Positions 48,791 to 61,910 of a stretch of DNA of 64,000 nucleotides are shown one piece after another. The position numbers and the translations under genes are program-made. The stretch is taken from positions 25,667,300-25,731,299 of the forward strand of contig NC_086254.1 of assembly GCF_021018805.1 (NCBI RefSeq), read 5' to 3'. This stretch comes from Prinia subflava. Taxonomy: Eukaryota > Chordata > Aves > Passeriformes > Cisticolidae. A model generated the notes under the pieces. It did no database searches. It was given only the letters and a program-made list of their open reading frames with translations, and had not been told where the DNA came from. How positions within the stretch are numbered: the first letter of the stretch is position 1; each line of letters begins with the position of its first letter.

Positions 48791-51700
48791 GGCACAGAGG
48801 GTGGTGCTGAGGGGACACAGCCCAATCGTTAGTGTATAAATAGAATAGTGGGATTAGATTTTTTTTTTTAAACAATGGCTAATGGTGTTCTCATCTTCAC
48901 TTTGAGGAGTAATTCTAAATGTCTGTTGGTGGTGACTCAGTAATTTCAGTTCGTCAAAATCTAAGCAGTGTTGAGACCTTTAGGAAAAAAAAAGAAACAA
49001 ATAGCTCCATCACTTTGATGTGATGTGATTGACCGGAAAGGCACAACAACAAGCTGGAAGCAAAGGGTAAGAGCCAGTTTACTCTCAGTTTCCCTGAATA
49101 GATGGTGGTCACACAAGGGCTGTCAGGTTTCTTTATGAGAAGGGAAGTAATCAAAACAGCGTAAAGACAATGAATGGGGTGTTGATCATCACTCTCTGCT
49201 CCTGATTTCTAAGCCTAGAAAAGGGTTTAGGTTTTTGGCACTGTCAGCCTACAGGAGACAGTCCCTGGATGCAATTTCGGGTTGAACTTTGCTCCCCTTT
49301 CTCAGATTACTGAGTAAATAAAATATTCCAGGCTCTATTCATACACCTGCTGTAGAGCTTCCTTCTGAGCCAATGAAGATATTAATATTTGTATCTAATT
49401 TAAGTTCTTGTATTTATTTGCCTTATCAAGCAATTGTGAGCACACTGGTCTGGAGTGAAATACAAATTGAATTAAGGCAAACAGTGGATGATTTATCCCT
49501 GATTACCAACTGTTCCGATAGCCTAAGTGAAGGGAACAAAGGACTCTTCTAACATGAACTGCTCGACTCACTCCCAAAGGGGCAATCTTGACTGAAAGAG
49601 GAATGTGTATTCCTGCCATTTGATTTCTGCAAGCAGAAGTGACTAATGAAAGGAAGGCGTGTGCAACCTCAGCTTTAATTCCTCTAGATTGTTTTCCGCT
49701 GATTAATTCTTTTGGCCTCTGTGAGGTACACAACAAAGAAAGTACACAACATGTCCGACAAACAGACAAAGATATAAACATTATTGTGCTTTTTGTTAGG
49801 AGAAGGAGCTGTCAATACCTAGGAGCATTTTTTTCCCCCAATATAAACTCCATCAGGTAAATCAGTGTCCCATTGCATGGCAGAAGCTCTACTAAAATGC
49901 AGGAGAAGGTGCCTTGTGTGTCTTCTGTTATTTGTGCAATATGTGGAGAGAAACAAAAGGTGTTAGATACAGATGGTTTTTGTCCAGGTAGGTATGAATA
50001 GTCAGTGGTAGGATTAGCATGTTTGGTAAGATTTTCAGGTTTTAAATTTCTTCATCAAATAGTATTCAATATCTGTATGCTTCCAGATAATAATAAAATG
50101 AACCTAAATTGCTTAATTTAAATAAAATCTTACCCTACAGTGTTGTGAGTAATCATTATGAGCAATTTCATACATTTGGCTACCTAAAAAGCTGGAATAC
50201 AATTTATATTAAGAATTATGAATGCTAGATGACATAATTGCAGTTTATCTTATTTTACTGTCCTGGAAAATAATTTTATCATTATCATTACACCAACATA
50301 ATCATCTATGGACTCTAAGTCAAAAGAGAGACTTAGGAGTGGGAAATGATATGTCCAAAGTTTGTGTTTACATCCCAACCCTGCTCGCAGACAAACCATG
50401 TAGAGAAGTGAATATGTAAGAATATGTAAGATTCTTCATTAATCTAAAAATGAAATTAATTTTATTAACATTTAAGTTACGTGTTTAAATTACAAACACA
50501 CAGACAAAAATTATACCAAAATATGGGTATAACTGTAGGATCCCTACCAAAACCATCCCTACTTTTACCTGGCCTTTGAGTGATGCCATATCCCTGCTGG
50601 AGATGCACTCTTGTTTTGGAAGGGTTTTTTGGCTGCATGATGTGGTCAGGGATTATTCTGCACCAACTCATTTGGCTGTGCCTGCTGAGGAAATTATATT
50701 GAGCTAGGAAATGTGGTAATAGATGAAGGCAGCCTAGACTCTCAAAAATTTCCTGGTGGATTTTTAAAGACATATTTATATTTGTCTTCTTGACCTGTAC
50801 AACTTCAGTATTTTTTTGTTTAGCCCAGCTTTGTGCAGGAAGTTTCAGTGCCATAGCTGAGAGTGTAGAGCCGGCAGAATAAAGATTTTCATGTATTTCC
50901 CAAAGGAAATCCTGTGATGCAATGCTTCATTTTCCTTTCCCTCCTGGAACACCAGTTTAACCAGTAGAACTGACCCATCACAGCGGGGTTTGAGCCTCAC
51001 TGGCTGTCTCAGAATCTGCTCTCGCTGGACCAGGTTCTCCCTTTTTAGCTGGCCCTGAGCAGTGTAAACATCAGATCCAAGGAGCTCAGGATGGCCAGGG
51101 CTGGTTCACCTTCCCAGGGCTTGATTTGCTGAATTTTTTCATGAACTATTGCTTGGCTGAAATGTCAAAGGGAGTTTCCCCGTGTGAGAGCAGAGCTGAA
51201 GTTTGTTTGTTTTCAAGGTTTTTGTTGTGTTTTGTTCAGTTTTAAAGAGGATTCTGTTTTCTTCCAGCAAGAGCATGGAATAACTCAGTAACTGGCTGGT
51301 TCAAATAGCCTTAGATGCTGATTTTTGAAAAGTCCTGCACACTCTCAGTCCTGACTAATGCCAGCAGAAGCTGCAATTACTCCAAGCCTTGAACAATAAA
51401 GGCTTCATGATAAAGCCTCTTATCTAGTGTGCTTTTCCTCACAAAGCATTCACTGTAGAAATGAAAAGCCATTTTATAACCTTGATTTAGAAGAGCTGTA
51501 ATCTTTACAGACTACAGTGAAATTTATCAAATGTCAAAAACTTACAAAATTACCACATGCCACTACAATCTTACAAATATTCCTATAATAAGTCAGATAA
51601 ACAAGGTGTTCAGTAAACTAGACTAGGGGCAGTTAATAGCTATTTATTCCAAAACAGAGGTACAAATTCACTGATTTAGATTCGTCATGTGCAACTTTAA

Positions 51701-52189
51701 TTGAACAGCAGCTCCTCACAGTGATGAGTAAAGACGTCACAGTCATGGTCTAAGAAGAAAAGATGGACTTTAGTTCAGGCTCTACTGACAAAAAGATGAT
51801 TTCCTCCAGAATTTCAATGGTTCACAGAGGTCCTATTGGTAATGCAGAGAGTACTGGAAATAGTATAAGAAAGATAAGAAGGAATGAGTTTTTCTTTGCT
51901 TTAGTTGGATCAGTTATTTATTTTTTTCCTTTAAGATAAAATCATGCATTTCAGCCTAAGTGAAGTGAACTATTGAATGGCCACTGAGCAGTATTTTATG
52001 AGAATTACTGTAGTACAACAAACATTTCATGTTTGAGTCTGTTTAAGCTCGCTGTGACACCGAGTGAGCAAGCCTTGGAAAAGGAGGATGTCCTTAGTTT
52101 GGGAAACAGACATCAAAATACTCATGTCTTGCTTAAATATAGGCTCTCTCTAGGCCAGGCTGTTGTTAAGAAAGTGGATTTCATCTTAT

Positions 52190-52345
52190 TCATAGAATCA
52201 CAGAATGATTTGGGTTGGAAGGGCCCTTACAGAGCATCTGGTTCCAAATCCCTGCCACAGGCATGGGCACCCCCCTAACCTGGCTAGAGCAGGTTGTTCC
52301 AAGCCCCATCCAACCTAGCCTTGAACACTGCCAGGGATGTCAGGA
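52190..52345 (-). mobile_element. CR1 LINE 3' end in PHACTR3 intron 1
   Basis: The + strand begins CATAGAATCACAGAATG at 52191, then GGGTTGGAAGGGCCC, a CTGCCACAGGCATGGGCAC block, GAGCAGGTTGTTCCAAGCCCC and ATCCAACCTAGCCTTGAACA. It ends near CCAGGGATGTCAGG. This is the reverse complement of a typical avian CR1 3' end, so the element lies on the minus strand with its 3' terminus at the left. Its short length and low apparent divergence at the tail suggest a 5'-truncated insertion that is younger than the 5.9-kb copy. The adjacent 81-codon open frame runs through it and is not a gene. Confidence 0.95.
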
Positions 52346-55300
52346 AATTCCTTATCTTATTTGTCTTTCCCCTCCTCCACCTTTCCAGATACGGATCAAG
52401 AGAGAAAGGAGAGTCTAAAGAGAACAGATTTCAGTACCACCATCTAATTGAGAGACAGTTGCAGGGAGCCAAAATATTGCTCTCATTAAATCCTTGCAGC
52501 AGTCACAGGGCAGAGGGAAGATTGACAATCTCATTTGATTTGTATCATGAAAGGGAGGGGTGCACAGACTGAAGAAGAACACACCATGTCAAAACTCTGT
52601 GTTACTTGAGGAGGTACAGACAACCATGACAATGTGTGAAAATGTCATCCCCCTCCCCTCCTTAATTTCGGGATAATCCGTTTGGATTTGTATAAGTACA
52701 CATTGATGCCATCACGTTTTGCTCTCTGTGCTGCTGCCTTTCCTTCCTGGCACCACGCAATTAAAGCAAATCTCCAGGATGGGCACTGCTGAGCTCTCCA
52801 GCAGGCCTTGCCAGTGGTGCACCATGTGTTCCCTGTCCTGCAGTGAGGGATGTGTACCGAGGCAAGGAGCTGCTGTGGTGCAGCCTGTGGTGTTAGATGT
52901 TGTTAGCAGCTCTGTCATCATAATTTGTTACTGCCTGGTGAAGGGGGGCTCCTCAGCCCCTCCTCTGGTGTGGTGTGCTTCAAGATCTGACAAGTTAAAG
53001 CTACTGCAAAGTAGCTGTTCCAGAGATGCTTGATCATGTCTATCCAGACACTACTTCCCTTTTAATTTCTATTGCTACCATGTGTTACCAGCAGCACAGT
53101 GCTCTGAATTAACTCCAGGGGAGACTGCATAAGACTTAAAAAGGTCCTGCAGCACTGTTCCTAGTTTTAATAAATCAGAAGTTCTGTAGAAGGCAGCATT
53201 CTTGCAAGCCCTTGTCCCTGGCACATGACTCATCCCACCTTTGGCAGTTCCAGCATTTTCCAGGAGGGGAGAAGGATCTCTCCACCTCTGGAGAGGAGGA
53301 TGGGAACAGTGTGGGACTTCCTGGGCGTGGATCCTCCTGCTCCAAATGCATCATTTTGGTCCTGCACATGTAATTTATGTCAGTGGTGGGGTATCATTAC
53401 ACTGCTCAACATGATGCACGCTTAACACAAACTGGATATTTTACTTACCGATACTCAGTTTATTTTTTGGGAATCGAGAGAGAGCTTGGTGAAGTTATGT
53501 TTTAATGCTACTTTTGCAGAAATTAAATGAGGTCAGTTAATAAGTATGCTATTCATGCCGAGGGTAGATTTTAGGCTTTTCCAGGGTTTGAGTGTTCCCA
53601 GTGTTTGGAGATTTGTATTTAGCCAAACTTTAGAGTTCTGCAAAGGAAATACAGAGCTTTAATGGGGAAAAAAGTGTTTTAAAGTTGTCTTTTCTTCTAA
53701 ATCCCAAGTTGGCAGGTAGTCTGAATGTTCATGAAAAGACACTTAAATCATTAAAACCTCTTTATCCAAGAAGTGGAAAAACTGATTATACTCCATCAAA
53801 ATCTAGACTGGATTTATGAGAGTGAGGTCATCGTATTGGAAATACCTGGGGTTTTTCATGTTTACCTTTATCTCTTTAATTCAGGTTTTCTTTTAAAATA
53901 AAAGTAAACCCCAAATTTGATTGCATGCATTAAGTGAAAGAACTCAGACCTAATTTACACACCTAATAACTTGTTCACACAAGTTTGCTTCTCTGTGCAA
54001 ATAAGAGGAACTCGTGTCTGTTAAATAATAAAAGATCTTCACACTTTAGCTCTGAATGAAGGTGGTTTGAGATTATTCATTCAGCTCATGTTTGCACCAC
54101 ACTTTGAGAATGGAATGAGTTACATAATGCTGGGAGTCATGTTTATCTGGAAATGGAGCTGTATCTTTTAGTGAGTAGTTAAGTAACAGTGTTAATTTTC
54201 TCCAAAATCTTTAATTTGGGAATTCTCTTTCAAGACTGCCCAAGTCATGCTGTAATGAATGGGCTACACCATTTACTTATTTATAAAATGGGGGCTTAAA
54301 ACCAAATTTATGGCTTTATATTTTTAAAATTTAATATGTAAAATTAATTGCCCTTGCTTCTCCAAGCAGGTCAAGTCTATAAATACCAAGAGTAAGTAAA
54401 ACTAAATATACCTTGATTTTGCTTCAAAATGGAGCCAGTTTGGATGCTAATACAATGGATTGTTTGTGCTCATTAAATCCCATGCTTTTGTCTGAAATTC
54501 GAGTTGATTTATGGCCTAACAAATACACAATTTATACATGCCCCAGAGAGAACCTCACAGAGCGACTTGACGCAGGTCAATAGCTCTGTGCTTGAGTCTG
54601 CATAAATATTTCAGTAAGATGATCTGAATCAAAGGGGATCTTATCTTGCTTTCTGTAGTACAGAGATATTCTGGGTCAGGAATGTGGACCTGTGGTTACA
54701 GCTGAAGGAAGGCTTGTCCTTATGCATAAAGCACTTCAGAATTGGTCTTGTAATGAAGAGACAGTTTGTGTGTTAATTTCCTTAATCTGATTTTTGATTT
54801 TAACATCCTCAAACTGTTCAGCTGCTGCGTAACCAGCAAGTGGACACAGATCACTGCATTACATCGAGCCAGTGAAGCCTTCACTGTTTTCTGAGGGCTG
54901 CTCCATCCCTCAGGCCATGCAGTCTTCCCTTGCCTTGTCCATATTGATCTGCTGGGAATGGCTGTCACTTTTCATTCAGTTCCTCTCAGAACTCTGAATC
55001 TCATCTCTCGACGAAACAGCCTGCACCAAGACTTGGGTTTTTATCCTTAAAAGACCACAAGAAATGCTGCACTGGGTCAGCAGGACTGAGGTGTGTCCAG
55101 CCTAGGACAGGGGCTGGGAGCTTGGGACAGGCTGGGAGCACAGGGAAGGGTGGCTGAAGGAGCACACATGAATTCCACATGGAATCATCAGGGTCAGTCT
55201 CCTGTGCAGCCCCAGGGGCTGATGCTTTGGGCAGGTTTGCTCAGCATCTCAAACCAGTCCTGCTGTCTTGGGGAGCTCAGACAGAACCTGAGTGGAAATC

Positions 55301-58129
55301 AGCCTCCAAGACAGTTTCTTGGCTCCTGCCAGTTCATTTGTATTTGTTCCATCATGAATGAGATGAATCTGTGTGGAATATTTAAATAGAGCGAACATGA
55401 TAGTGTATGCAACACTGACTTAATTGGGTTTCTCTGAAGTTTATGCTTTGCAGATGGGACTTCTGTAATTTTGTAAGCTCTGCATTTAGGATAGAAGAAA
55501 AATGTAAGTTTTCTTTTTTTAATTATAGCAACTCTGTAGACTGGGTAGCAGCTTTCTGGGATTGCAGAGGTTTCAAGGAGAAAAACATCCTATTTTCAGA
55601 TACAGCACTTCAACTTAACTTCAGCTTAAATGTTTCCTCCCATGACAGCTGCTCATTTGACTTTGCTCCATGTTACACTGCCTTGAAGGAGAGAATATGT
55701 GCTTACATTAAACTACCAACTATGCAGAGAAAGCTCTAGAAAAAAGAAAATGGAGTCCTGGACTCATCCAAATTCTCCACTTGCCCAACATAAGTTTTAA
55801 ATGGCTTGTTTCTTGTTTAACTCAAGAAAATTATTGGAAAAATCGGAACTGAGATAAACTGTGAGTATCACTTCAGATTTCACAGGAGACACTTAACTGT
55901 GGAGAACTTAATAACACATCTTCCTGCAAGTGAGGAACATAAGTGAACTCCTGGAACCCGGGAATCTCCTCCATTTAGGAACATACCAGAGGTTGCTGAG
56001 AATGTGCTGTTTCCCTGTAAACTCCTGATGCCAATTCAGGATGGAATGGCGTGATACAAAAACTGTGCATCCTCACTAAACCCTTGATTCTGTTTGATCT
56101 GTAGTGGGAGCAAATATCAGCCACTGCCCGAGGCTGGTGCCTTGAACCCTTGCAGCAGTGGTGAACTTAACAGATGACATGATCAGATGTGGATTTTCTT
56201 TAGGCAAACATAGGGAATGTGAACTACAGCTGTCAAGATGGATAGCAGGAAGACTTCTTAGTGTTATGGTGTACATTAGCTGCTGTAATTCAACCAGAAG
56301 GATAAACTGAAAGGAAGCCAAGAAAAAGATAATTTTAACATGTAGAAGTACAAAGGGGTGTCCTTTGTGCATGAATGAAAATGCTTTAAGAAGGAACCCT
56401 AACTAATAGAAATTTATCCTTTATGTCTCTTCTTTAGTCCAAGAAGTATCACTGAAGGAAGGCTGGCATTCCTTCTGGCTCACTGCGTTGATGCTGCCTT
56501 ACATTCTCATGTTCTCATGTGACAGGGTAGAGCTTGTTGCAACTCCTTTTGCTTCTCAGTCTGTTTTCTCTACAGTTTTTTGACTTTTCTGCAATCCAGT
56601 CTGAGTTCATTCTAGTAGCTAGCTCTTCTGCCTTAGCAAATTCATCAGCTCCTGCTCCAGAGGCCTTTCTCCCAAGAGATTCTTGTGGAAATAGAATGGG
56701 TGTCACTGCTGTAAGAACAGAGACGCCAACAAAGCCTGCCTCCCTCCAGATCCAGCATTTTCAGTCCTCAGTTTGATCTTAAACTGCTAAAAATCTCATT
56801 TATGACTGAGGACTTCAGACTGGCTCCTCTGCTGTCTGATGAAGAGTCAGACTGAGTGAACCCTCTCCCTTTAGGGCCTCACAGCAGCAGCTCTCCTGTG
56901 GGTGCTTTGGTGTGGAACCAAACATCACCTCACTCCCAGGCTCTACTGGCAGCACTTCAGAGGGTCACTGGTGCCATTTTTATCAACTCCAGTCTTCATT
57001 GAAAGTTGCCAAAGTTATTGTGGGTGACAGGAGATGAAGGGGTTAAACAACCCTTGTTTGTGAAAGAAGAACCCAGGAGCAAAAAGCAGGAGAAGCTGTT
57101 TTCAATCACTTGTTCCATTTATATTTTTCTCACTCTTGCTCTCACAACACAACTTCTAGGCTTTATTCCAACACATCAAGGGTCTCTAGTTCTACCAACC
57201 TTCTCTAAAAAAGCTGCACTATGACCTGGGGCATTACTCATCTCTCTTATTTGGGAGATTATATTTTATATAATCAGTTATTTGCATCCCACACCTGCAG
57301 AAAATCTATTCTGCTTTGCACCCTGGAATTTAATATTTGTTGATTCACCTATTTTTTTAGCAATTTAGACATATTTTGCAACAACTTTTTTAAAAATCCC
57401 AACAGTAAAAAAACCTCAACCTCTCCAACCCAAACACTTGGCACTGCCATGAGCTTATGAGTTTTCAGATCATGATTTGCTTGGCTGCTCAAATGTAATA
57501 ATTATAAAAGAGTTAAGTTACTGAATGTAATTTTAGTGGCTTAGACATCATAAAATACCAGCAGAGAAACAAACCCAAACTTTCTGAATAGATGGCATGG
57601 AATGATATTTTCACTCTGTCCAAAAGGACAGATCTCTCAGAAGGAGGATACACTTCATATGTATTTTAAAATTTATTTTTCTCATCCTATTAAAAGAAAT
57701 GGAAAGCTAATTCTGGTGGGTTTAATTAATTAGTTTTGTATTCAAATTCCCTTCCCTATCTCAAGAAATTCCCCTGCAATTTGCCAGCAGAGGGTTGCAG
57801 AAATCTTTTTTAGATCTTGGTAGCTGCTGTAAAGTTGTCTGGGAACAAAATCTACTTTTCAGCAGATTAATCTAAATGTACATATCCAAGCAGGGAAGAA
57901 GTGGCAGTAGCTTCAAAACTAACTTCCACTTTAAGTAGTTTTTTGAGGAAAGATGAGAACTTCGGGTATTACCTCATGCTTTTTCAGAAATACTCATTTT
58001 TTTTAAACACAAGGAAACTACTTTTTCCTGCTTTACATTAATAATCTGATTTTTAACCAGATATTGTATGCTAAAATGAAATCACAGAGACTTAGAAATA
58101 TCTTCTCTGACAGAAAGGGACAAGACTAA

Positions 58130-58660
58130 TCATATCAGAGCCGACGGGAATCGTGCAGTTTAGAGATTTTGTTGTTATAGATCATAATATTCTCATAATA
58201 CAAGAGAGATTACAGAAATATGGCATCGTCTTATTTTGTCTGACATTGTTAAGAAAGAAAGACTTAAAGGATTAGTCTTGGTAACTTAGCTGTTCCTTTG
58301 CAACGTGTTGTGATATAATAGGAAATAATGCAGCGCAGACCCTGAACATGAAATAAAGCCTCTGGTCAGAATCTCGTTAATGCCAGGAATGATTTAAACC
58401 CAGCCAACAGCCCCAGTTTTCTGTCCTAGAAATGACAACACAAGATGCGACGCCTCTTACTCTAATGCTGCATAAGAGCATATCATGCATGTGATTAAGA
58501 TACGATTCAACACCACTAATTCCTCAAGATTCACTTCTCTTCATTGTTAGAAACCCAAGGACAGCACAAGAGAGACGGGTTAGATTTTAGATGGAAGCTG
58601 CTACTTTGACAAGGAAACAAACTTCTTCCTTTCCCAGTGTCTGTCGAGAGAGATGGGCCA
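58130..58660. promoter_or_regulatory. Candidate conserved element with retained CpGs in intron 1
   Basis: About a dozen CpGs fall in roughly 520 bp of otherwise AT-rich intron (for example at CCGACGGGAATCG, ATCGTC, AACGTG, CAGCGC, TCTCGTT, ATGCGACGCC, ATACGATT and AGACGGG). The local density is visibly higher than in the flanking intron. There is no open frame of note. Retained CpGs in non-coding DNA often mark unmethylated or constrained regulatory elements. This is a suggestion, not a call. Confidence 0.25.
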
Positions 58661-61600
58661 GAAGGAAAAGTTAAACCTTTTTTCACTCAAGTAAGCTAAG
58701 CACCTAATTTACACATTCATCAGACACAAAACATCCCTTACTGTGCTAACAAATCACCGTAATGAGGCATTTGCACACCCACACACATTGATACTCACGC
58801 TGTTGCTCAGCTTGCACCTGCAGTGGTGGTGAATAGATGTGTAATTACATCTCGAGTTGTTGAAAGCAGGGCTACAGGCAAGGTCTGTATAGCTGGAGTA
58901 AGTGGCTGCCTTTTCGCTCCGCTCTGCTGTGGTCGGCAGCTTTTTGGGAGCTGTTTTACCACATCAATCCTGCTTTTCTCTTACAACAGCTCTGAAAAGC
59001 TTTTCCAGGGAGCCCTACAGGTGTTGGCTTTGAGTCATGAATGTGTTGGGTGGCTGCTCCAAGGGCTCCTGCAGCATCAGAGCTCTGAGTCCCTCAGCTG
59101 ATAACACGGGCAGACTGATAAGCTCAGAGCAAGGGCAAGGGCTACAGAGCCAAAGCTCAGGCATGCTCGGGTCTTGCAGATAAAGGAATTTGTGAAGCGG
59201 TGGTTAAAAAACTGGTGCTGCAAGATTCTCTTGAGAATGACAACTGTTACATACTGAAATCTGCAAAATTTGTCATGGCAGTGCTGATTTCCAGCCCTAC
59301 AGCCTCAAGTCAGACCTTACACTCTCTCAGCACCAGAAATCAGCAATCCCATCTTCAGGGGGAACACAAAAATGAAGTCCTTCCACTTCATTAAACATCC
59401 AAGACATGTTCCAAACTTTAGATTCATAACTGTTGCTGTGAAATTTTTAATTACACCTTCTAAAGCCCAAATTTTTGTTCCCTCATTTCCCTTGGAACCT
59501 GTGCACAAACCAAAGCCATTGCTGGCTGGGATGTTTTGTAACCTCCAGAAATGCCCAGAGATTCCATTGCAGACATTTCCCCATTGCAGCAAGCCTGGCT
59601 GCCCCAGGGCTCCTGCTCTCACCTGGTCGTTTGGGTGGCTTTCAGAAGCTCTCACTTCAAAGTCAAATAGTGGGTCTGGAGTGGTTTTAAGGAACTGTTT
59701 TTATTTCATCCATTTTCTGCCCAAAATGGACTCTGCCTTCTGAAATGGGAAGAAGGTTTTATCTATTCCACTGCCATCTAAGTCTGCTTGAGGTGGCAGC
59801 CTGGTTATTTGGGACGTTTCCTGTGACAGATGGGTTATTTACAGCAATTGTATCCCTAAGATGTAGAAAGCATAATTTTCAGAAATTGTTGGCAGCTTTG
59901 GAAGCCCAAGTATCACATTCAAATCAGCAAATTCCAAGTGGCTCAAGCACCAGATTTTAATAACGCTGATGTTTGAATAGTAATTATATATATTTTTAGG
60001 GTTTTGTCTGAAATTTAGAATTTTTAATACATTTTTATTGGGCATTTCACATCTGTGTTTGATACCACTGACCATCAATTTGCTGGACTGAGGATAATGG
60101 GAACTCACAGTTGCACGTCTAAACCAGTGCATCACTGTAAAACTATTTGCACATTTTAAATGCCTGGTCACTAAACTGTGATTCCCTTTTCAGGTCCTGT
60201 GCTATCATATAATCCATATCCATTGAAAATTGATTTGACATGCATAATCACTCTTTAATTGTGATATCTCCTAAGGAGGCTATTTTATAGAAGTGAAAAT
60301 AATAGCGTAGGACAAGTATATGGTTTTCTCTAATAAGCAAGTTATTCTGATTACCCTGCTCTAATAGCATAATTGCATTCTAGATGTTCTCTCCTCAGCA
60401 ATAACTCTGATAATTACAATCTATGTGTGGTCCAGGTCCTGGCAGGGGGCAAGGGGGTGGGGTTTGGGGATTAGCTGTTGTTGATGTTGTTGCTCAGATC
60501 TGAATTTTAAAAATATGTGCCCAGATTTTTCTGCACTGCAGCTATGGCCAGGCTCTAGGCTAATCTCTAGGATGACAGAGAGTAGCTGTCAGGTTCTGAT
60601 TTTTCATTTTTCACCATAGTTGATGAAAAAAAAAAGAATAAAACAATTACAGCTTTCATTAGTGGAGAGAAGTGTGAAAAGGAGACGTAAGGAGGGGATG
60701 GCAGCTATCACCTGTTTACCTTTGTATTTTGTGTGGTTTTCTGTGAACATATTGTGTGAAAAGCACAACCCAAGGGTATCTGGATTTCTGACATTTTCTT
60801 TCTTGATGGCTCATGCCACTATAAATCCATCAAGCCTGCAGTCACATCCTCACAGCAGCCTGGGGTGAGCTTACAAGAGGCCAACCTCGAGCACCCATTC
60901 TGCCCCTAATATCCATACAGAAGAGGTTGCTCAAACCTCAGCTATATTTAGGACTGAATTTCAGCTGATGAAATACCACCATAAGAGCTCTTTCTCCCAG
61001 AAAATGTAGAGCCAAATATTAAGGCATTTAGCCATCAAAAGAAATGAGAAAAAAGCTTTTAGATCCAAGAGGATTTAAGTGTGGAACAATCCTGTAGGAG
61101 TGCTTGGACAAATCCACTTTGCTAGTCCTTAAGAAGTACTACAGAACCATCCTCATTTTCCAATTTTTCCCACCAAAAATTACTTTTATAGCTGTAATAT
61201 TCCAGTCCTCCTCTCCTTGAAAAAGTCTCCAGAAAACCCAACCCCACCCAAAGTTCGGTCACCTAAAAAAGAGAGAAGCCAGGCAATTATGTACGTCTGT
61301 AACTAAGTTCTTTCTAATGGGTTTATGCAGAAAGTGTTTAAATACTCAGATCACAGCACAAAAAAGTGTTTAACAGCCCGAGCAGAACAGCCAAGGTTTG
61401 ACACGGCCCAGATAACCCATCCTGATGATGTGGCTGAGTCCTGATAGGAAGAACAATTTCACTGCTGTTGCATGGGGAATTCTTGTTCCATAAACAACAA
61501 CCTCAGTTCTCCTGGGAATACTGCAGTCACTTCAGGAAATAATACAGCTTGCAATTTGTTGGTTCGTGATATGCACTTTGTTTACTATACAAGAAGAGAT

Positions 61601-61699
61601 TTAATGAAATGGCTTGGGGTTTGAAACGGGATTTTTCAGCTATTCATAATTTTGAAGCTGATTTAACCATTCACCTGGAATTGTGATGCAGAGCAAGTA

Positions 61700-61910
61700 A
61701 TTGCACAAGTTAATGGCAATTACAATAGCTAACAGGCATAATGAAGTGTTTTGCATATGCACTCATGGGATTTTTGTGCAGGCAAATCATTTGTATATTT
61801 TGTACAAATTTTCTTCATTGTATGTAAAAGAATTCTTTTATATGTTGTTGCCATGCCTATTTTATTTAGCGTAGGATATTAAACTAAACATTCAAAGAAT
61901 TCAAGCACAG
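61700..61910. promoter_or_regulatory. Candidate homeodomain/POU-rich element in intron 1
   Basis: The stretch contains several TAAT/ATTA-type words (GTAATTGC, GTTAATGG, CAATTACAAT, CATAATG). It also has TTGCATATGCAC at 61751-61762, which matches 10 of 12 bases of the POU MORE palindrome ATGCATATGCAT. The composition resembles developmental non-coding elements, but AT-rich DNA produces such words by chance. Confidence 0.25.

Noticed and set aside
56534..56776. 80-codon frame with a Leu/Phe-rich start resembling a signal peptide
   Set aside because: It begins with TTG rather than ATG and has no splice or family support; pyrimidine-rich DNA gives Leu/Phe/Ser runs.
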